Source: Gracilaria vermiculophylla
Taxonomy: Eukaryota; Rhodophyta; Florideophyceae; Gracilariales; Gracilariaceae
Direction: 5' to 3'
Length of the DNA: 64,000 nt
NCBI GenBank assembly: GCA_019155205.2
Contig: JAHNZQ020000308.1
Coordinates: 1,558,621 to 1,622,620 of the forward strand
Below, in pieces: positions 20,962 through 31,295 of the stretch. Both the position numbers and the translations under genes were made by a program. Below the pieces are notes generated by a model, which was given only the letters and a program-made list of their open reading frames with translations, searched no databases and had not been told where the DNA came from. Positions within the stretch are counted from its first letter, which is position 1. Each line of letters starts with the position of its first letter.

Positions 20962-21436
20962 ACCTGTTTTTTTTGTGCTCTTGGGGTCACTCACCTGTTT
21001 TTGTACACTGATGATGTGTGAAGATGTACTTTACGTCACAAACGGTAATTAAGCTACATCTCGAGTGCCTTTCAGCTTTAAACCCTGCGACCTACCTGTA
21101 AACGGAAAGCTCCTAATTTTGGACTCATTGCATCACCGAACTGGACTGAACCATTTGCCCTATCGGTTAAAGAATTTGGAAATTCTTGTCAAGTCTTGTC
21201 TGCCAAGCTTTACTCCGTCTGACCGTATACCGAAGTCTCTCCCATGCAAGCCGGTTTGACCCGCCGCGTAAGATCTTAACAGTAGGAGCGAAAATCTGCT
21301 GTTCACATCTGCAGCTGGTGTGCAGTTCTGCGCGAGCTCGTTTACCCTTGAGGGAAACATCATTAAGTTTCAACAAAGTCAGCTAAGTGTCTATTCGCAG
21401 CTCTAGTACATGGACTTCTGACTGCTTGAATAGGCG

Positions 21437-21766
21437 ATGCAACTAAACGACACGGATCATACTTTTGATATTGGATTTGAAGCACGTGGTGCCGGAGATC
21501 AGATAGCACGACTGAATATTCTATTAGAAGAAGTCATAGCACTTGAAACAGAAATCAAAGGTATGACGCATATCGCTTCACAGATTCAACCGTGCAAACA
21601 GATATTCTAACAAGCACTCATTTTTACAAATACTTCAGAAATCCATCGAGTTCGAATGAGTGAGAAGCGGAGCATGGATCGATTGCGACGAATAATGGTA
21701 CTACTCCTTGTTTTTCAAGTGGTCTATCTCATGAACATTGGATTCAAGATCTTTGCTGACACTTGA
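21437..21766 (+). CDS. Small tail-anchored membrane protein, unknown
   Basis: Two exons, 21437-21560 and 21639-21766, joined by a 78-base intron (GTATGA donor, TTCAG acceptor), encode 83 residues. An in-frame stop sits six bases before the ATG, so the start is well set unless an upstream exon exists. Residues 1-55 are acidic and helical (DQIARLNILLEEVIALETEI). They are followed by the basic SEKRSMDRLRRI and one hydrophobic helix, MVLLLVFQVVYLMNIGF, that ends close to the C-terminus. This is the plan of a tail-anchored protein of the ER or outer mitochondrial membrane. The coiled-coil-plus-tail layout recalls SNARE-like or tethering proteins, but no family is recognised. Confidence 0.6.
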
Positions 21767-22219
21767 TAAATAACGTTGTATTCGAAAATGTCGTATATCT
21801 CCGAGGGTTTTCCAGTTCAAGAACCTATGGGTCCGATTAGGGTCACAGTCTGGAACTCTCAACTTACACAACTCTACAATGCTCGACTAGATGGGCTTCA
21901 AGTGAATTAGAACAAAAAATCTCCGTACTGCTCGATTGTTTACGTGCGTTAGGTACTAGTGCACAACTATTGTGACTAATATGGGCGGGGTTTCATGAGT
22001 GAAGCGCTTCGATTGTTCGCCATCAAGAAGATGGAGTGGAGTCCGTGTACTACAAACATGCTTTTCTCATTTCTGGACACCTGTTTGCCGATGTTAGACC
22101 AGAAAAGGCAAGCCAATGACGTCGTATTCAGACACAGGATTGGACGTAAATTCAATGACAGTTTGGATAACGATTAGATGGGATCAATTTAAAGCGAACT
22201 GGGTTGTTAAAACGAAAGG

Positions 22220-22555
22220 TTAATCAGCTGCCGTACCTGATTTTCTCAGCGCCTCCAAACGCACGGCTGCAGCGGCGGCATTCTGCTCATCCTTGGCAAT
22301 CTGATCTGGATAACGACTCCAGAATTTGGGGACGATGATGGGCAATAGCACTCCTTTTAGTCGTTACGAGATGGTCGTGAGGGCAAAGAACACATTGCAA
22401 GTTAGCATCCATTTTTCACATGCTACGAGCAGTCTAAAATGCTCTTGGTTTCAGATGCATTGATAATTCATACCGACTGTACCAAGTACGCAAGAGAAGC
22501 AGACGACAGGATCCTTAGCCCAGAGAGACCGTAATGTACCAGTCACAGAGCTCAT
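22220..22555 (-). CDS. Small membrane protein, complex I B9/NDUFA3-like
   Basis: Two exons, 22555-22474 and 22353-22220, with a GTATGA donor and an AAAAG acceptor, encode 71 residues. The product reads LWAKDPVVCFSCVLGTVG then VLLPIIVPKFW, a single membrane helix after a short N-terminus, followed by a helical tail (YPDQIAKDEQNAAAAAV). The KDPVxxxSxxxGxxGxxLPIIxP pattern resembles the B9 (NDUFA3) accessory subunit of mitochondrial complex I in plants. The gene structure is convincing because phase and length agree; the B9 assignment is tentative. It is head to head with ZFPL1. Confidence 0.68.
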
Positions 22556-22936
22556 TTTGACTCACACGACGCAGACGGTTAAGGAGAGGAAAGCTCGCAG
22601 ATGAAAAAGTCCGGTGCGGCGAAGGATAGCGAGCAAGACAGCAATTGGATCGCAGTTGATGTGTGGAGCTCATGATTCATATTTTTGGCACGGCTCTGAC
22701 GCACTGTAAGCATATAAAACTTGGAACACGTGGGGAAACCATAACGGAAGGTGGTGTCAGAAGATAGCGCGTGGTGTTCAACTTGAAAGTTCAAGCGTGA
22801 GCGTGACGAGCGCGGTAGATGCTCGAATGTGCGGATTTCATTACCCGCTCCCACCGCTGCATGTTGCCGATCAATTCGAACCGTCCTACTCAGCACAATT
22901 GTTTTTTTACATCTCTTCGAATTCCACCTGTCTGCC
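22556..22936. promoter_or_regulatory. Divergent promoter of the B9-like gene and ZFPL1
   Basis: 381 bases between outward-facing starts. Open frames here on both strands read through and lack any domain. No specific site is recognised. Confidence 0.4.
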
Positions 22937-24133
22937 ATGGGCCGTTGTGGCACATGTCGTTCCCACACGCAGCATTTCTGTTTCGTGCATCAAGCGTTCG
23001 TCTGCGATAGCTGCCTGGTGACTGAAGAATCTGTCCACGGAAGAGTGAGCTCTCCAGGTCCCACTGTACATCGTTCAGCAAACTCTCTCTACTAACCACA
23101 TAGCTGTGCAGTGCGTGGTACGCACGTATCGTGAATTCATCGAAGATTCTTCGTATATTTGGCCTCCTGTTTGTGCTGCGTGTGACACTCAGCTAGACGT
23201 CGACGGTGACAACGTTCGACGTACTTGTCTCCGTAAGTTCTTTGTCTCTCGTTTTGAAGCTTCTTTGTGTCTAAAACTACATTTTAACGCCTTTTGCATT
23301 CCATTCCAGACGTGGAACACGCTGTCTGTATCAAAAACTCTAAACGCCCCGATCACAAGTGCTCGGCGTGCCAAGTTGCGCTTCTCAACAACCAAAGAAG
23401 CTCCCCATTAACTCAAGCTATTAGAAAGCGTTTAAGAAACATGACAACCATCACTCGCACCAGCACGCCAACCATCACCACTGCTTCCTCCTGGGATGAC
23501 TCTGACAAATACCGTCAGTCACAATCTCACAACGCAATGAATCTCAAACTTGAGCAACGTCCAAAGCAACCAAATGTGATCGATCAGACACACTCTGAAA
23601 AATCCTCCCCCCAAGTTGTATCTGAAACAGACTTCAGTGACGGAATAGGCCCGCGTGGATCGTGCGCAGCGAAAACGGACTCTGAAGGGACTCCCTCTCG
23701 CGTTTCAATGGCAAACAGATCGCTTCCCAACCTATCGCGAAAGAGCTGCGCTGAACTTCGCCTAGACTTGGAGCCTTTGCCACAGGGGAAAGACACCAAC
23801 ACCGCGGCGGCTGTGAAAAGCGCGAAACGCGATCTTCACTCTGGCGCACAGAAGGCTTCTACTTCTATGCGAAAAGCTATGAAGCTGGGGAACAGGCGAC
23901 TTATTGAGCTAAAAAAGGCCGTCTCCACTAACCAGCGACAGCTACTAACTTTGGCTGCGTGTGTGGTTTGTATCATTGTGGTAAGCTTTCTCATGTCTGG
24001 TGAAGAGGAGCACATCAGCGCCAGTTCCAAGACAGCAGTTGAACATGTCTCTCTACCGCATGTGAGGGTGAATCCAGCGTTTCTCCAACCGCGCGCGGCA
24101 GACAACGCTCTGCAGCGAGCGCAGAGGTTGTGA
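22937..24133 (+). CDS. ZFPL1: Zinc finger protein-like 1 (cis-Golgi membrane protein)
   Basis: Three exons, 22937-23044, 23112-23232 and 23310-24133, give 350 residues with consistent phases. Donors are GTGAGC and GTAAGT, and introns are 67 and 77 bases. The N-terminal B-box-like half reads HFCFVHQAFVCDSCLV and joins to CVVRTYREFIEDSSY, the same order as in animal ZFPL1. A RING-like set follows, with CAACD, TCLH and CSAC. A long Ser-rich linker leads to one membrane helix, LLTLAACVVCIIVVSFLM, at about residues 287-306. The end HVRVNP corresponds to the HIRVGP end of the animal protein. ZFPL1 helps keep cis-Golgi structure and binds GM130 in animals. The final acceptor choice (23112) was set by the family sequence. 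Confidence 0.9.
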
Positions 24134-24856
24134 TGACAGTTGCATGTTATGTGCACGTGGAAACATGTGGGTTCATCGTGACCGAACTTGGTTAGAACGG
24201 CAGTGATGCGGTATGGCGATAATTGAGTTAATAGTTTATTTGTTACATCCGTATCTTTGAGTGGTTGTTCTGCGGGGCACAGCTGAGATTATTTATTTGT
24301 TATACCGAGGTACGTTGATCGCACTGGAAACGTGTGATGGGTCTCATACTCTAAAGTAGCTAGTGGAACGATTACAGGCCCAAATCACGAGAACAATGGT
24401 ATTTGTGGTCAATGTTAAAAGCGCAGACTCGTTCTGCGCAGCACTGTGAGTTTAGATAAACGTTGGAAACGCGAACCAGAGCGGCGAGACTGTGGAGGGG
24501 ATAGCGGCGCCCCTCAGCGATGTAATTCGTGCGAGGCCGCGTCTGGGGTGCAGAATTGCATAGCGGACAGCGGACACGTAAAGAAGGGCGGCGGAGCCAG
24601 CCGATTGTCGGGCACTGAGCTAAGGGCGCAGTGGTGTCGTACGTGGCGCAAGTAGGCAACAGACATTGATTGGGTGTAGGGTTTTAGCGCAGAATCTTGG
24701 CGCATTCTGCGCGCCGCACGCCGCCGCCCCACTTGCTCCGCAAATCGCAGCTTTGTGCCATCGGCCTTAATCACCCGTATCGCCCACAGCCCGTATTGCC
24801 ACACGCGCGCCGCGACGGTCCGGTCCTCCGCTCTCGCCGTTCCGCTTTCCGCCGCC
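24134..24856. other. Intergenic, no gene seen
   Basis: 723 bases that become G+C-rich towards the start of the next gene. Only short open frames without domains. The last part is probably the promoter and leader of the gene at 24857. Confidence 0.5.
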
Positions 24857-25681
24857 ATGGCTCACACGTCGCCCGTGCGTGTCTTGCTCAACGGCAGCGC
24901 GTCGCCGCCATCCGACGCCGGCCAGCCGCCGCCCTCCAAGCCGTCTCCTACGCCGCCGCCGTCGCCGCCACCGCCGTCCTCCCCCCGCCCGCCGCGCGCG
25001 CGTCGCGAACAGCCCTCTATGCCCCTGTGTGAGGGCTGCCAATCTCCGCACGACGCTTCATATGGCTCTGGTCGTTTCTGCTCGGTGCACTGCGCGCGCC
25101 GAGTGGCTGCGTCCACCAAGTGGCAGAAGCAGCGTATGCGCGCCCGTGTGAAACGTCTACCCTCGCAGAAGAGCTCTTCCCGCGCGCCGCCCTCACAGTG
25201 CGCCACTCACACCACGCCTTTCTTGCTACCCGCCAATCCGACGCCCATACACTACTACAGAGCCCCCCTTCCGCGTGTGGCTTACGAAGCGGCGTTTGTA
25301 CCGCAGTTGGTGCCGCTTGCCTACGCAGACGCGCAGGCCATGGCGGTTGGGGTGAGCACTGCGCCGTATCAACAACAAGCGCAGCAGTTGCACCAGCACA
25401 TGCTCCCGTACGCATCTTGTCTCGTGCCGCCGTATGCAACCGTGGGTGCGAGTGCGCAGCCGAGCTACGCACCCAGTGGCGCGGCGACGTCACGCGCACG
25501 CACGCACGTACACTCCAGATCTAGCGCGGCGGCATCCGCTGCGTGGCCGCATCAACTTCTTCGCTACCCGTCGTTCAAACAATGTACTAACGCTGTGACT
25601 AACTGTGCTCGACGCAACGAATCGCACGCTGTGGCCGAGGCGCTGCTGCGCCTCAAGAGCAGTCGTGGTAACTCCTCTTAG
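24857..25681 (+). CDS. Cys-His putative zinc-binding protein, possible transcription regulator
   Basis: 274 residues. The ATG at 24857 has the context GCCGCCATGG; the frame is open further up but without an ATG. After a Pro-rich N-terminus (Ser-Pro and Pro-Pro runs, residues 20-53) comes LCEGCQSPHDASYGSGRFCS then VHCARRVAASTKWQKQR, about residues 55-95. This gives a CX2C...CX3C set with an SYGSGRFCS core that recurs in algal and protist putative regulators. The remainder is rich in Pro, Tyr, Gln, Ala and Ser and looks disordered, ending in a short helix. Codon use is much more G+C-rich than in its neighbours. Function is unknown; nuclear role is an inference. Confidence 0.72.
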   Translation: MAHTSPVRVLLNGSASPPSDAGQPPPSKPSPTPPPSPPPPSSPRPPRARREQPSMPLCEGCQSPHDASYGSGRFCSVHCARRVAASTKWQKQRMRARVKRLPSQKSSSRAPPSQCATHTTPFLLPANPTPIHYYRAPLPRVAYEAAFVPQLVPLAYADAQAMAVGVSTAPYQQQAQQLHQHMLPYASCLVPPYATVGASAQPSYAPSGAATSRARTHVHSRSSAAASAAWPHQLLRYPSFKQCTNAVTNCARRNESHAVAEALLRLKSSRGNSS

Positions 25682-26867
25682 AAGCTTGTTACTACTTGTA
25701 GTAGAAGACATAGTCGAACTGCTATTCTGGAAGAAGCGATGGGCGTTGAGAGTACATGAATCCTATTCACGGTAAAGCAATGAGCGTTTGCGCGAACGCG
25801 GAACGCGGAGATGGACCACAGTGATCTGTTTCGAGCACATCTGCCGTAGCCAATGAATGGTGCGCGATGCGGTCGCTGCTCCAGCGGCGCTTCTCTGCGA
25901 TGCCAGGCGCCGCAACTCTATCTGCCTGCCGGTTGCAATGCGAATCGCATTGGCCACACGTCGGCCGCACCGCTGAGCAAACGCCGCGCGCACACGTGTG
26001 CCTCAAGCCGCGCCTTCGCTCGAGCCACACCTCGTCTCGCCTCGCCCAGTTGTTGACCTCTTGCTCCGAGCCCTCTAATTAAGTGTTTACACGCGCGAAG
26101 CTCTGACCTCATACGTTATGAGACCAGTGTCAAGGAAACTTTTTCGATAAAAGTTTTGTGAACTTCTAGAAATAGCCTCAAAATGCAAAGAATACAGCCA
26201 GAAATACTCGACGTTTTAGGTTGATTACGAAAACAGGCAAATTTAAATAGAGAGTCTCGTGCAGCAAAAAATTACGAGTGCAAGCAGTGCTTAGCACAAG
26301 TGTCAAGGCATCAGTCAGTAGTTTTCTAAGAATCATTGGTAATAAAATGAAACAGGTATTTTCATTGTTCCAGCTACTGGAAACGGAACAAATGGTTGAG
26401 AAACTGCACGTCTTGGTTGATGCCGATCAAGAAGAAAGTGGATACCACCGAGTAAACAAGTGCTAAAGTACTCTTGACATTTTTTGCAGTTTTAGAGCTC
26501 CAACAGTAATGGCTTCATATGAGGCCAAATGACCTCATGAGGCCAATCGTCGCGTAGAAACTAGAACCGGCTTTTCTGTGTATGCCGTCGTCTGCCTCAA
26601 GCCGCCTCCCCTTGGCTTCAAGCCGCCTTTCACTTCAGGGTGCGTTTCGCTTCGGGCCACTTTTCGCTTCGAATCGCCTTTCGCACAGAGCCGCCTTTTG
26701 GTCTGCTGGCAGATGCACAGCCTTTGTTTACGGCGCAGATTCATATCCGTAGCACCCCGCGCTGCGACCCCGCCCGCCGTCGTCCGCGACGCCATCGACC
26801 CATCATAACGCAAAATAAACACTATTAGAGATGCACGGGCATCGAATACATTTCAACATACAACTCC
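25682..26867. other. Intergenic with degenerate short repeats
   Basis: 1.2 kb without a gene. Around 26595-26700 a loosely repeated unit of about 20-26 bases is built on CTTCAAGCCGCCTTTC-like words. At 26514-26546 there is an imperfect palindrome around ATGAGGCCAAATGACCTCAT. Open frames here are short and arise from the repeat. No coding or RNA signal. Confidence 0.5.
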
Positions 26868-27839
26868 CTACTTGCCCTCCCCCACAAGAATCATTCGGTT
26901 TGTACTCCGTTCCACCTTGAGCGATGCCTTGCACTTGTCGCACTTCACATCCGCAGTATCCTTAAACCCAGGCAGGTTCAGTACGTTTCCGAATAGCACA
27001 TGTGTACGTCTGCCGCAACTCGGGCAGTCTCCCACCATAATTTCGGCCTTGGGCACGACCAGACCCGTCAACAATCTCGACGCAAGTATAAAGACCGGTG
27101 AGCCCAGGATCAACGAAATCACGGGGTCCACATTGTGCAACGGCGTGAATTCGAATGAAAACGACAGCCACAACAACGCAGTCAGCAAGCCCGCGGGAAC
27201 GTACAACACAAACGTCCTGCGTTTGTCGGTGATTACATCTGAGAACGTGATTTGCCTTTTTACCGAACATCGCGGTCCACGTTGAATTGCCACCACACTG
27301 CCTTGACTCATCAATTTGATCTTGAGCGCATCGAATTCTTCGTCCGGCATGGACGGCTTACCTCGCTCATAAGCTTTGGCAGCTTCGAGGAAACGAAATT
27401 CATCCCGATCCAGCGAAATCACGTCTGAACCTTGCCAGGTGAGCTCCTCCTTAAGTGCGTCAAATTCCGCATTGTTCACAATTGGTTCGCCACGGAAGTA
27501 CGCTTGGACGGCGTCCAGAAAAAGCGCTTCCTTCTCGCGCAGAGACAGCTCGAGACGGCGCCCCGTTCTGGGGCTGATGGAACAGAAACCACCAATGTTT
27601 TCGTCTAGCACAATCTCAGGCCCTGTTTGTGATGTGCCGTTAGACTCTGGTGCCCTGGCACCATTTTCAGTGGGGGATGATGGTTGCGAGGCAGGTTTCT
27701 GCGGCGAGGTGGGTCCGCCATCCGCACTGGTCATACACACGCGACGGGGTAGTGAATAGCGAGGAGAGCGCCAATATGAACATGTCTGAAATGGCGACGG
27801 CGAGAAGAACAGGCGCGAGGGAGCGGTAACGAATGCCAT
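26868..27839 (-). CDS. PGRL1: PGR5-like protein 1 (cyclic electron flow), plastid
   Basis: 323 residues. The start is the ATG at 27839; the earlier in-frame codons lack an ATG. Residues 1-35 are Ser, Pro and Arg-rich, fitting a transit peptide. The core carries LSLREKEALFLDAVQAYF and RGEPIVNNAEFDALKEEL, then a second repeat AYERGKPSMPDEEFDALK, all typical of PGRL1. Two membrane helices follow (about 200-220 and 232-260). The C-terminus has CPSCGRRTH and KCDKCKASL, a four-cysteine site. With PGR5, the family supports antimycin-sensitive cyclic electron flow around photosystem I in the thylakoid. It is head to head with the methyltransferase gene. Confidence 0.93.
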   Translation of the reverse strand: MAFVTAPSRLFFSPSPFQTCSYWRSPRYSLPRRVCMTSADGGPTSPQKPASQPSSPTENGARAPESNGTSQTGPEIVLDENIGGFCSISPRTGRRLELSLREKEALFLDAVQAYFRGEPIVNNAEFDALKEELTWQGSDVISLDRDEFRFLEAAKAYERGKPSMPDEEFDALKIKLMSQGSVVAIQRGPRCSVKRQITFSDVITDKRRTFVLYVPAGLLTALLWLSFSFEFTPLHNVDPVISLILGSPVFILASRLLTGLVVPKAEIMVGDCPSCGRRTHVLFGNVLNLPGFKDTADVKCDKCKASLKVERSTNRMILVGEGK

Positions 27840-28359
27840 CCTGAAATGGATGCAGCCGCAAGGAAGGAGCAATGAGGCGACGCAGCTATTTACGGCAAGC
27901 TGACCACCAGGAAATGACCGTGCCCGTACCCGTGGTGTGTTTGAAGGGAGAAGGCGTTCCAGATGCCAGAGAGCACTGCTTCACGCGGCTTCAAGCGAGC
28001 TCCTCGTGGTGCACATTTGTCCTCCAAAAAGGAAGTTGCACTTGATTGGATCTTGTGGCGATACACTGCCTTCGTTCAGATGCAGCGCGTACACTTGGAC
28101 ACATGTCCACGTTTATTTCGGTGGGCGCTGCTCTGCGTACTGGCCTGCGTAGCTATCTACACCAGCCCTGCACACCAGCCCTTGCACCGTGCCCGTTTCG
28201 CCCCTGAAGTGTTCCATCAGCAGGTTGAAGGCTTCAGTGTAAGGAGCGGCGTTTGCCTGAATGTCGCCTCTTGTCTGAAAAACTCTGAGAATCACCTCAC
28301 GCGCCTGCCGCCGTCCCACCCACTTCCTGTATCGTTCTGACCATCACCATCAGAGCATA
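27840..28359. promoter_or_regulatory. Divergent promoter of PGRL1 and the methyltransferase gene
   Basis: 520 bases between outward-facing starts. A 125-codon frame (27963-28340) with one hydrophobic stretch begins at an ATG, but it has no homology that I can name and would fill the leader of the next gene, so it is not called. Confidence 0.35.
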
Positions 28360-29514
28360 ATGAGTGTCTTATCTGACCATGGCGTCAGCATTCAGCAATT
28401 CCCGGCCAAGGCCTTGGACGCCTATGGCAAAGTGGAATTCTCGCGCCTCGATCGCAAGTTAACAATGTTCCGCTCTTTGCCCGACCACGACCGTGATCTT
28501 CTGCCAGAATTCGACCAACGACTATCAGCAATCGCGGAGTGCATCGAACAAAACACGCAGCTGCTATCCGTCATGGTTCAGAGTGCCTCTTCCATACGCG
28601 CCCCCCTTTCAACGCTGTCAAACACGCAGAACGGTTCTATCCATGACGACCATGAATCTACCAATGAAAAAGAAGCAAACGGCATCTCTCAGCGTGAATT
28701 TGTCGACGATGAACAAAAGCGGTATCTGGCCGGTCAAGTTTGTCGCGGCTTCGCTATGCTTGCTAGAGATTGGAGTGCGGACGGTGCCGAACAAAGAAGT
28801 ATTTGTTACAAACCATTACTGGAAGCTGTCGAACATGCTTACGAAGAAGCTGCTCGTGCATCTAGGTCTCTGGCACGGAAGGACTTTCGCGTGCTAGTAC
28901 CTGGTGCTGGTGCAGGTCGGCTTCCTTGGGAATTAGTTCATCGCGGCTTCACGGTTGAAGGATGCGAGGCCAATCCAAGCGCACTGCTTGTCGGTAATTA
29001 CGTGCTCAATAATTGCAGCCATGATGATGTTATTACACTTTATCCGTTTGCTCATGACCATTCTAATGTTAGGTCAAAATCGCAGGTAACTCGAGGTGTG
29101 CATGTGCCCGACGTGAATCCCAAAGACATTCCACCGCAAACTGACTTTTCAATCCGGGCGGGCAGTTTTCTGGATGCGTATGACGGACACGACAGTTGTT
29201 GGGACGCTGTCGTCAGCTGCATGGCTTTCGACCTCGGTGAATCGGTGATATCCCACGTGCGAAGAGTGTCGCAAATACTGAAACCGGGCGGTGTTTGGGC
29301 TTTTGTCGGACCGATGCCTTGCTTAGATGGAGGGCAAAATGACATGATTCACCTGTCCATTGGAGAGTTTATGACGATCGTGCGGAAAAGTGGATTCAAG
29401 ATGGTGAAGATGGATATGGTTCGCTGTATTCATTCGAATGACCCCTCTTCAATGCGAATTGTGCATGTGGAGTGCCCTCTCATAATCGCTTTGAAGGTTC
29501 GACCAGCGTTGTAG
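28360..29514 (+). CDS. Carnosine N-methyltransferase-like SAM methyltransferase (N2227 family)
   Basis: 384 residues in one exon. The N-terminal half is helical. The SAM-binding motif RVLVPGAGAGRLPWELVHRG (about residues 174-193) is that of the N2227 family. It is followed by VEGCEANPSALLVGNYVLN, the ligand strand PDVNPKDIPPQTDFSIRAG, and WDAVVSCMAFDLGESVISH with LKPGGVWAFVGPM. In animals and yeast the enzyme methylates a histidine imidazole nitrogen in carnosine or related dipeptides. The algal substrate is not known and could be a peptide or protein His. The family call is firm, the substrate is not. Confidence 0.88.
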   Translation: MSVLSDHGVSIQQFPAKALDAYGKVEFSRLDRKLTMFRSLPDHDRDLLPEFDQRLSAIAECIEQNTQLLSVMVQSASSIRAPLSTLSNTQNGSIHDDHESTNEKEANGISQREFVDDEQKRYLAGQVCRGFAMLARDWSADGAEQRSICYKPLLEAVEHAYEEAARASRSLARKDFRVLVPGAGAGRLPWELVHRGFTVEGCEANPSALLVGNYVLNNCSHDDVITLYPFAHDHSNVRSKSQVTRGVHVPDVNPKDIPPQTDFSIRAGSFLDAYDGHDSCWDAVVSCMAFDLGESVISHVRRVSQILKPGGVWAFVGPMPCLDGGQNDMIHLSIGEFMTIVRKSGFKMVKMDMVRCIHSNDPSSMRIVHVECPLIIALKVRPAL

Positions 29515-30308
29515 GAATTTGTAAACATATTTTCATTATCTGTACTTTGCCCACCAGCCTGACTACAAAGAAGCGTTTCAGAGAAGAATTGGGTCTCTGG
29601 CATGGATATAAATACTTTAATGGACACTAGTCCTCTCCGCGAAACGGAATCGCGAATATCTAATGCCTGTAGTGGAGATCTCAATGAGCCGCTACGTTCA
29701 GAGCTGTTGCTTGTTTGGAAAGCATCTGCTACCGAGCTGCCCGGTTTCGTGCGAAGACAAGGCTGCAGCGCCTAACATGTTTTTAGAATCAGATTAGTAA
29801 AAACAGCCATGCATTTTCTACTCGGTGCTCCTGAGAAATGCTTTCAAGAGCCAACACAAGTTCTTTGCTGAGCAAACCGTCGTTCTGAGAGCTCCATACA
29901 TTGACAACTAATGCGCTCAGCAGAGGGCATCCGCTGCCACTGTAAGCTATAATTGGCAGGTGAGGTTCCGCGACTCATTTTCTATGGGAAAATGGCCTGT
30001 GACATGCGGCACTTGGCAACCAAAAGCTGTGCACCTCTGTTCCATGGTACAAAGGCACAACACTGATGCATATTTTAACGGACGGGTCCCACTCCCCATC
30101 CCACTTAGCCACATACGTTGTTGCGTCAGAGTTACATCTTGTTTGGGATTTTCCTCGCATATCTCTGCACTCCCCTGCTCTGTTTGACTCCCTGTGTATT
30201 CTGTTATTCTTCAGACGATCTATCGTTCCACAAAGTTTTTCGAACTCCCGCTACGGAGCCAGAATTTTGGTAGCTGATCCCCTTCATTCTTTGTGATCCT
30301 GTTGCACC
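29515..30308. other. Intergenic, no gene seen
   Basis: 794 bases. Short open frames on both strands, none with recognisable features. The end near 30308 should hold the promoter of the coiled-coil gene. Confidence 0.5.
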
Positions 30309-31199
30309 ATGCCGGACGTTGCAACACCTAAAGATTCTTCGGAAACTCCAGTGGCTAAAGTTACGGAAACCGCGCCTCGGACTCAAGCTTCTGACGCCGA
30401 CATTGAATCCAACGAAGCGGGTATGTCCGAAATCGAGAAAATCAAAGCTGCCCATGCTGCTCGTCGTTCACGTCGCTCACGCGGCGCTTCATCCCTGGCT
30501 GTTCCATCTCCAGAGGAATCAAAGTCGGAAAGCATGCCCACAGACGAGGATCCGGCTGTTGCAAAAGTCAGAAAAGAATACGAAGACAAGATTGCGAAGC
30601 TCACACAAAATGTGACTTCCGTAAAGCTGGAAATGGCCTCGCTGCGCAGAAATCATTTACAGAATATCAAGCAGCTCACTGAATCCCGCGATATGTTTGC
30701 CGTACAGCTTGCTAAGGAGCAGAGCGGCACTAAGAACTCTTCCACTGCGGACTCAAAGAAATTGGAAAGCATGGAAGTACAGCTTCGTGCAGCAAGAACC
30801 AGGAACAGCGATCTAGAAAATGAAAATACGGTGCTACGAGAGGATGTGAAGCAACTCAATTTCAGGGTACAAGCCAGTAAAACCTTGGACGCGGCGTCAG
30901 ATGGCTACGAGAAAATCGTATCAGAATTGGTGGAAGCGAAAGTCAAGTGTGCTCAGCTTGAAGAGGAAAAGGAAGAGCTGTTGCGCATGAACAAGGAGCT
31001 TTCTTCCACGTCGCATGTACTGCGCGAAGCAAATGGTGAGCTCGAAACGAGCAGATCCCATTGGGTCGTTCAGTGCGCTGAAATCGAGAAGAAGAGAGCC
31101 GAGTTGGAAGCGAAGCTAAAAGAGTATGAAAACGCGGCAACCACCGCGACCGAAGTCCCATCAGATACCAATTCATTACAAGACGTGAAGCTCAATTGA
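30309..31199 (+). CDS. Coiled-coil protein, unknown
   Basis: 296 residues from an ATG in the context CACCATGC. Residues 1-80 are acidic and low in complexity, with a basic patch AARRSRRSRG. Residues 84-275 form a nearly continuous coiled coil of Glu, Lys, Leu and Gln (for example EYEDKIAKLTQNVTSVKLEM and LEEEKEELLRMNKEL), with no Pro. The tail is short and polar. No catalytic or targeting motif is seen. Similar architecture occurs in tethering and cytoskeletal proteins, but nothing specific can be claimed. It is tail to tail with SGF11, 96 bases apart. Confidence 0.8.
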   Translation: MPDVATPKDSSETPVAKVTETAPRTQASDADIESNEAGMSEIEKIKAAHAARRSRRSRGASSLAVPSPEESKSESMPTDEDPAVAKVRKEYEDKIAKLTQNVTSVKLEMASLRRNHLQNIKQLTESRDMFAVQLAKEQSGTKNSSTADSKKLESMEVQLRAARTRNSDLENENTVLREDVKQLNFRVQASKTLDAASDGYEKIVSELVEAKVKCAQLEEEKEELLRMNKELSSTSHVLREANGELETSRSHWVVQCAEIEKKRAELEAKLKEYENAATTATEVPSDTNSLQDVKLN

Positions 31200-31295
31200 G
31201 TTACTTAAAAGTGTAGTCCTAGAAAGTTTAATGCTTGGTGTAACATCAGTCTTTGTGTTTGTCGATAACAATGAATGCTAGTTAGAGTTTTATTC

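Noticed and set aside
26535..26828. Open frames on both strands within repeated CTTCAAGCCGCC words
   Set aside because: They arise from the degenerate repeat and have low complexity.
27963..28340. 125-codon frame with one hydrophobic stretch
   Set aside because: It occupies the leader of the methyltransferase gene in a divergent promoter, with no family and no independent signals.
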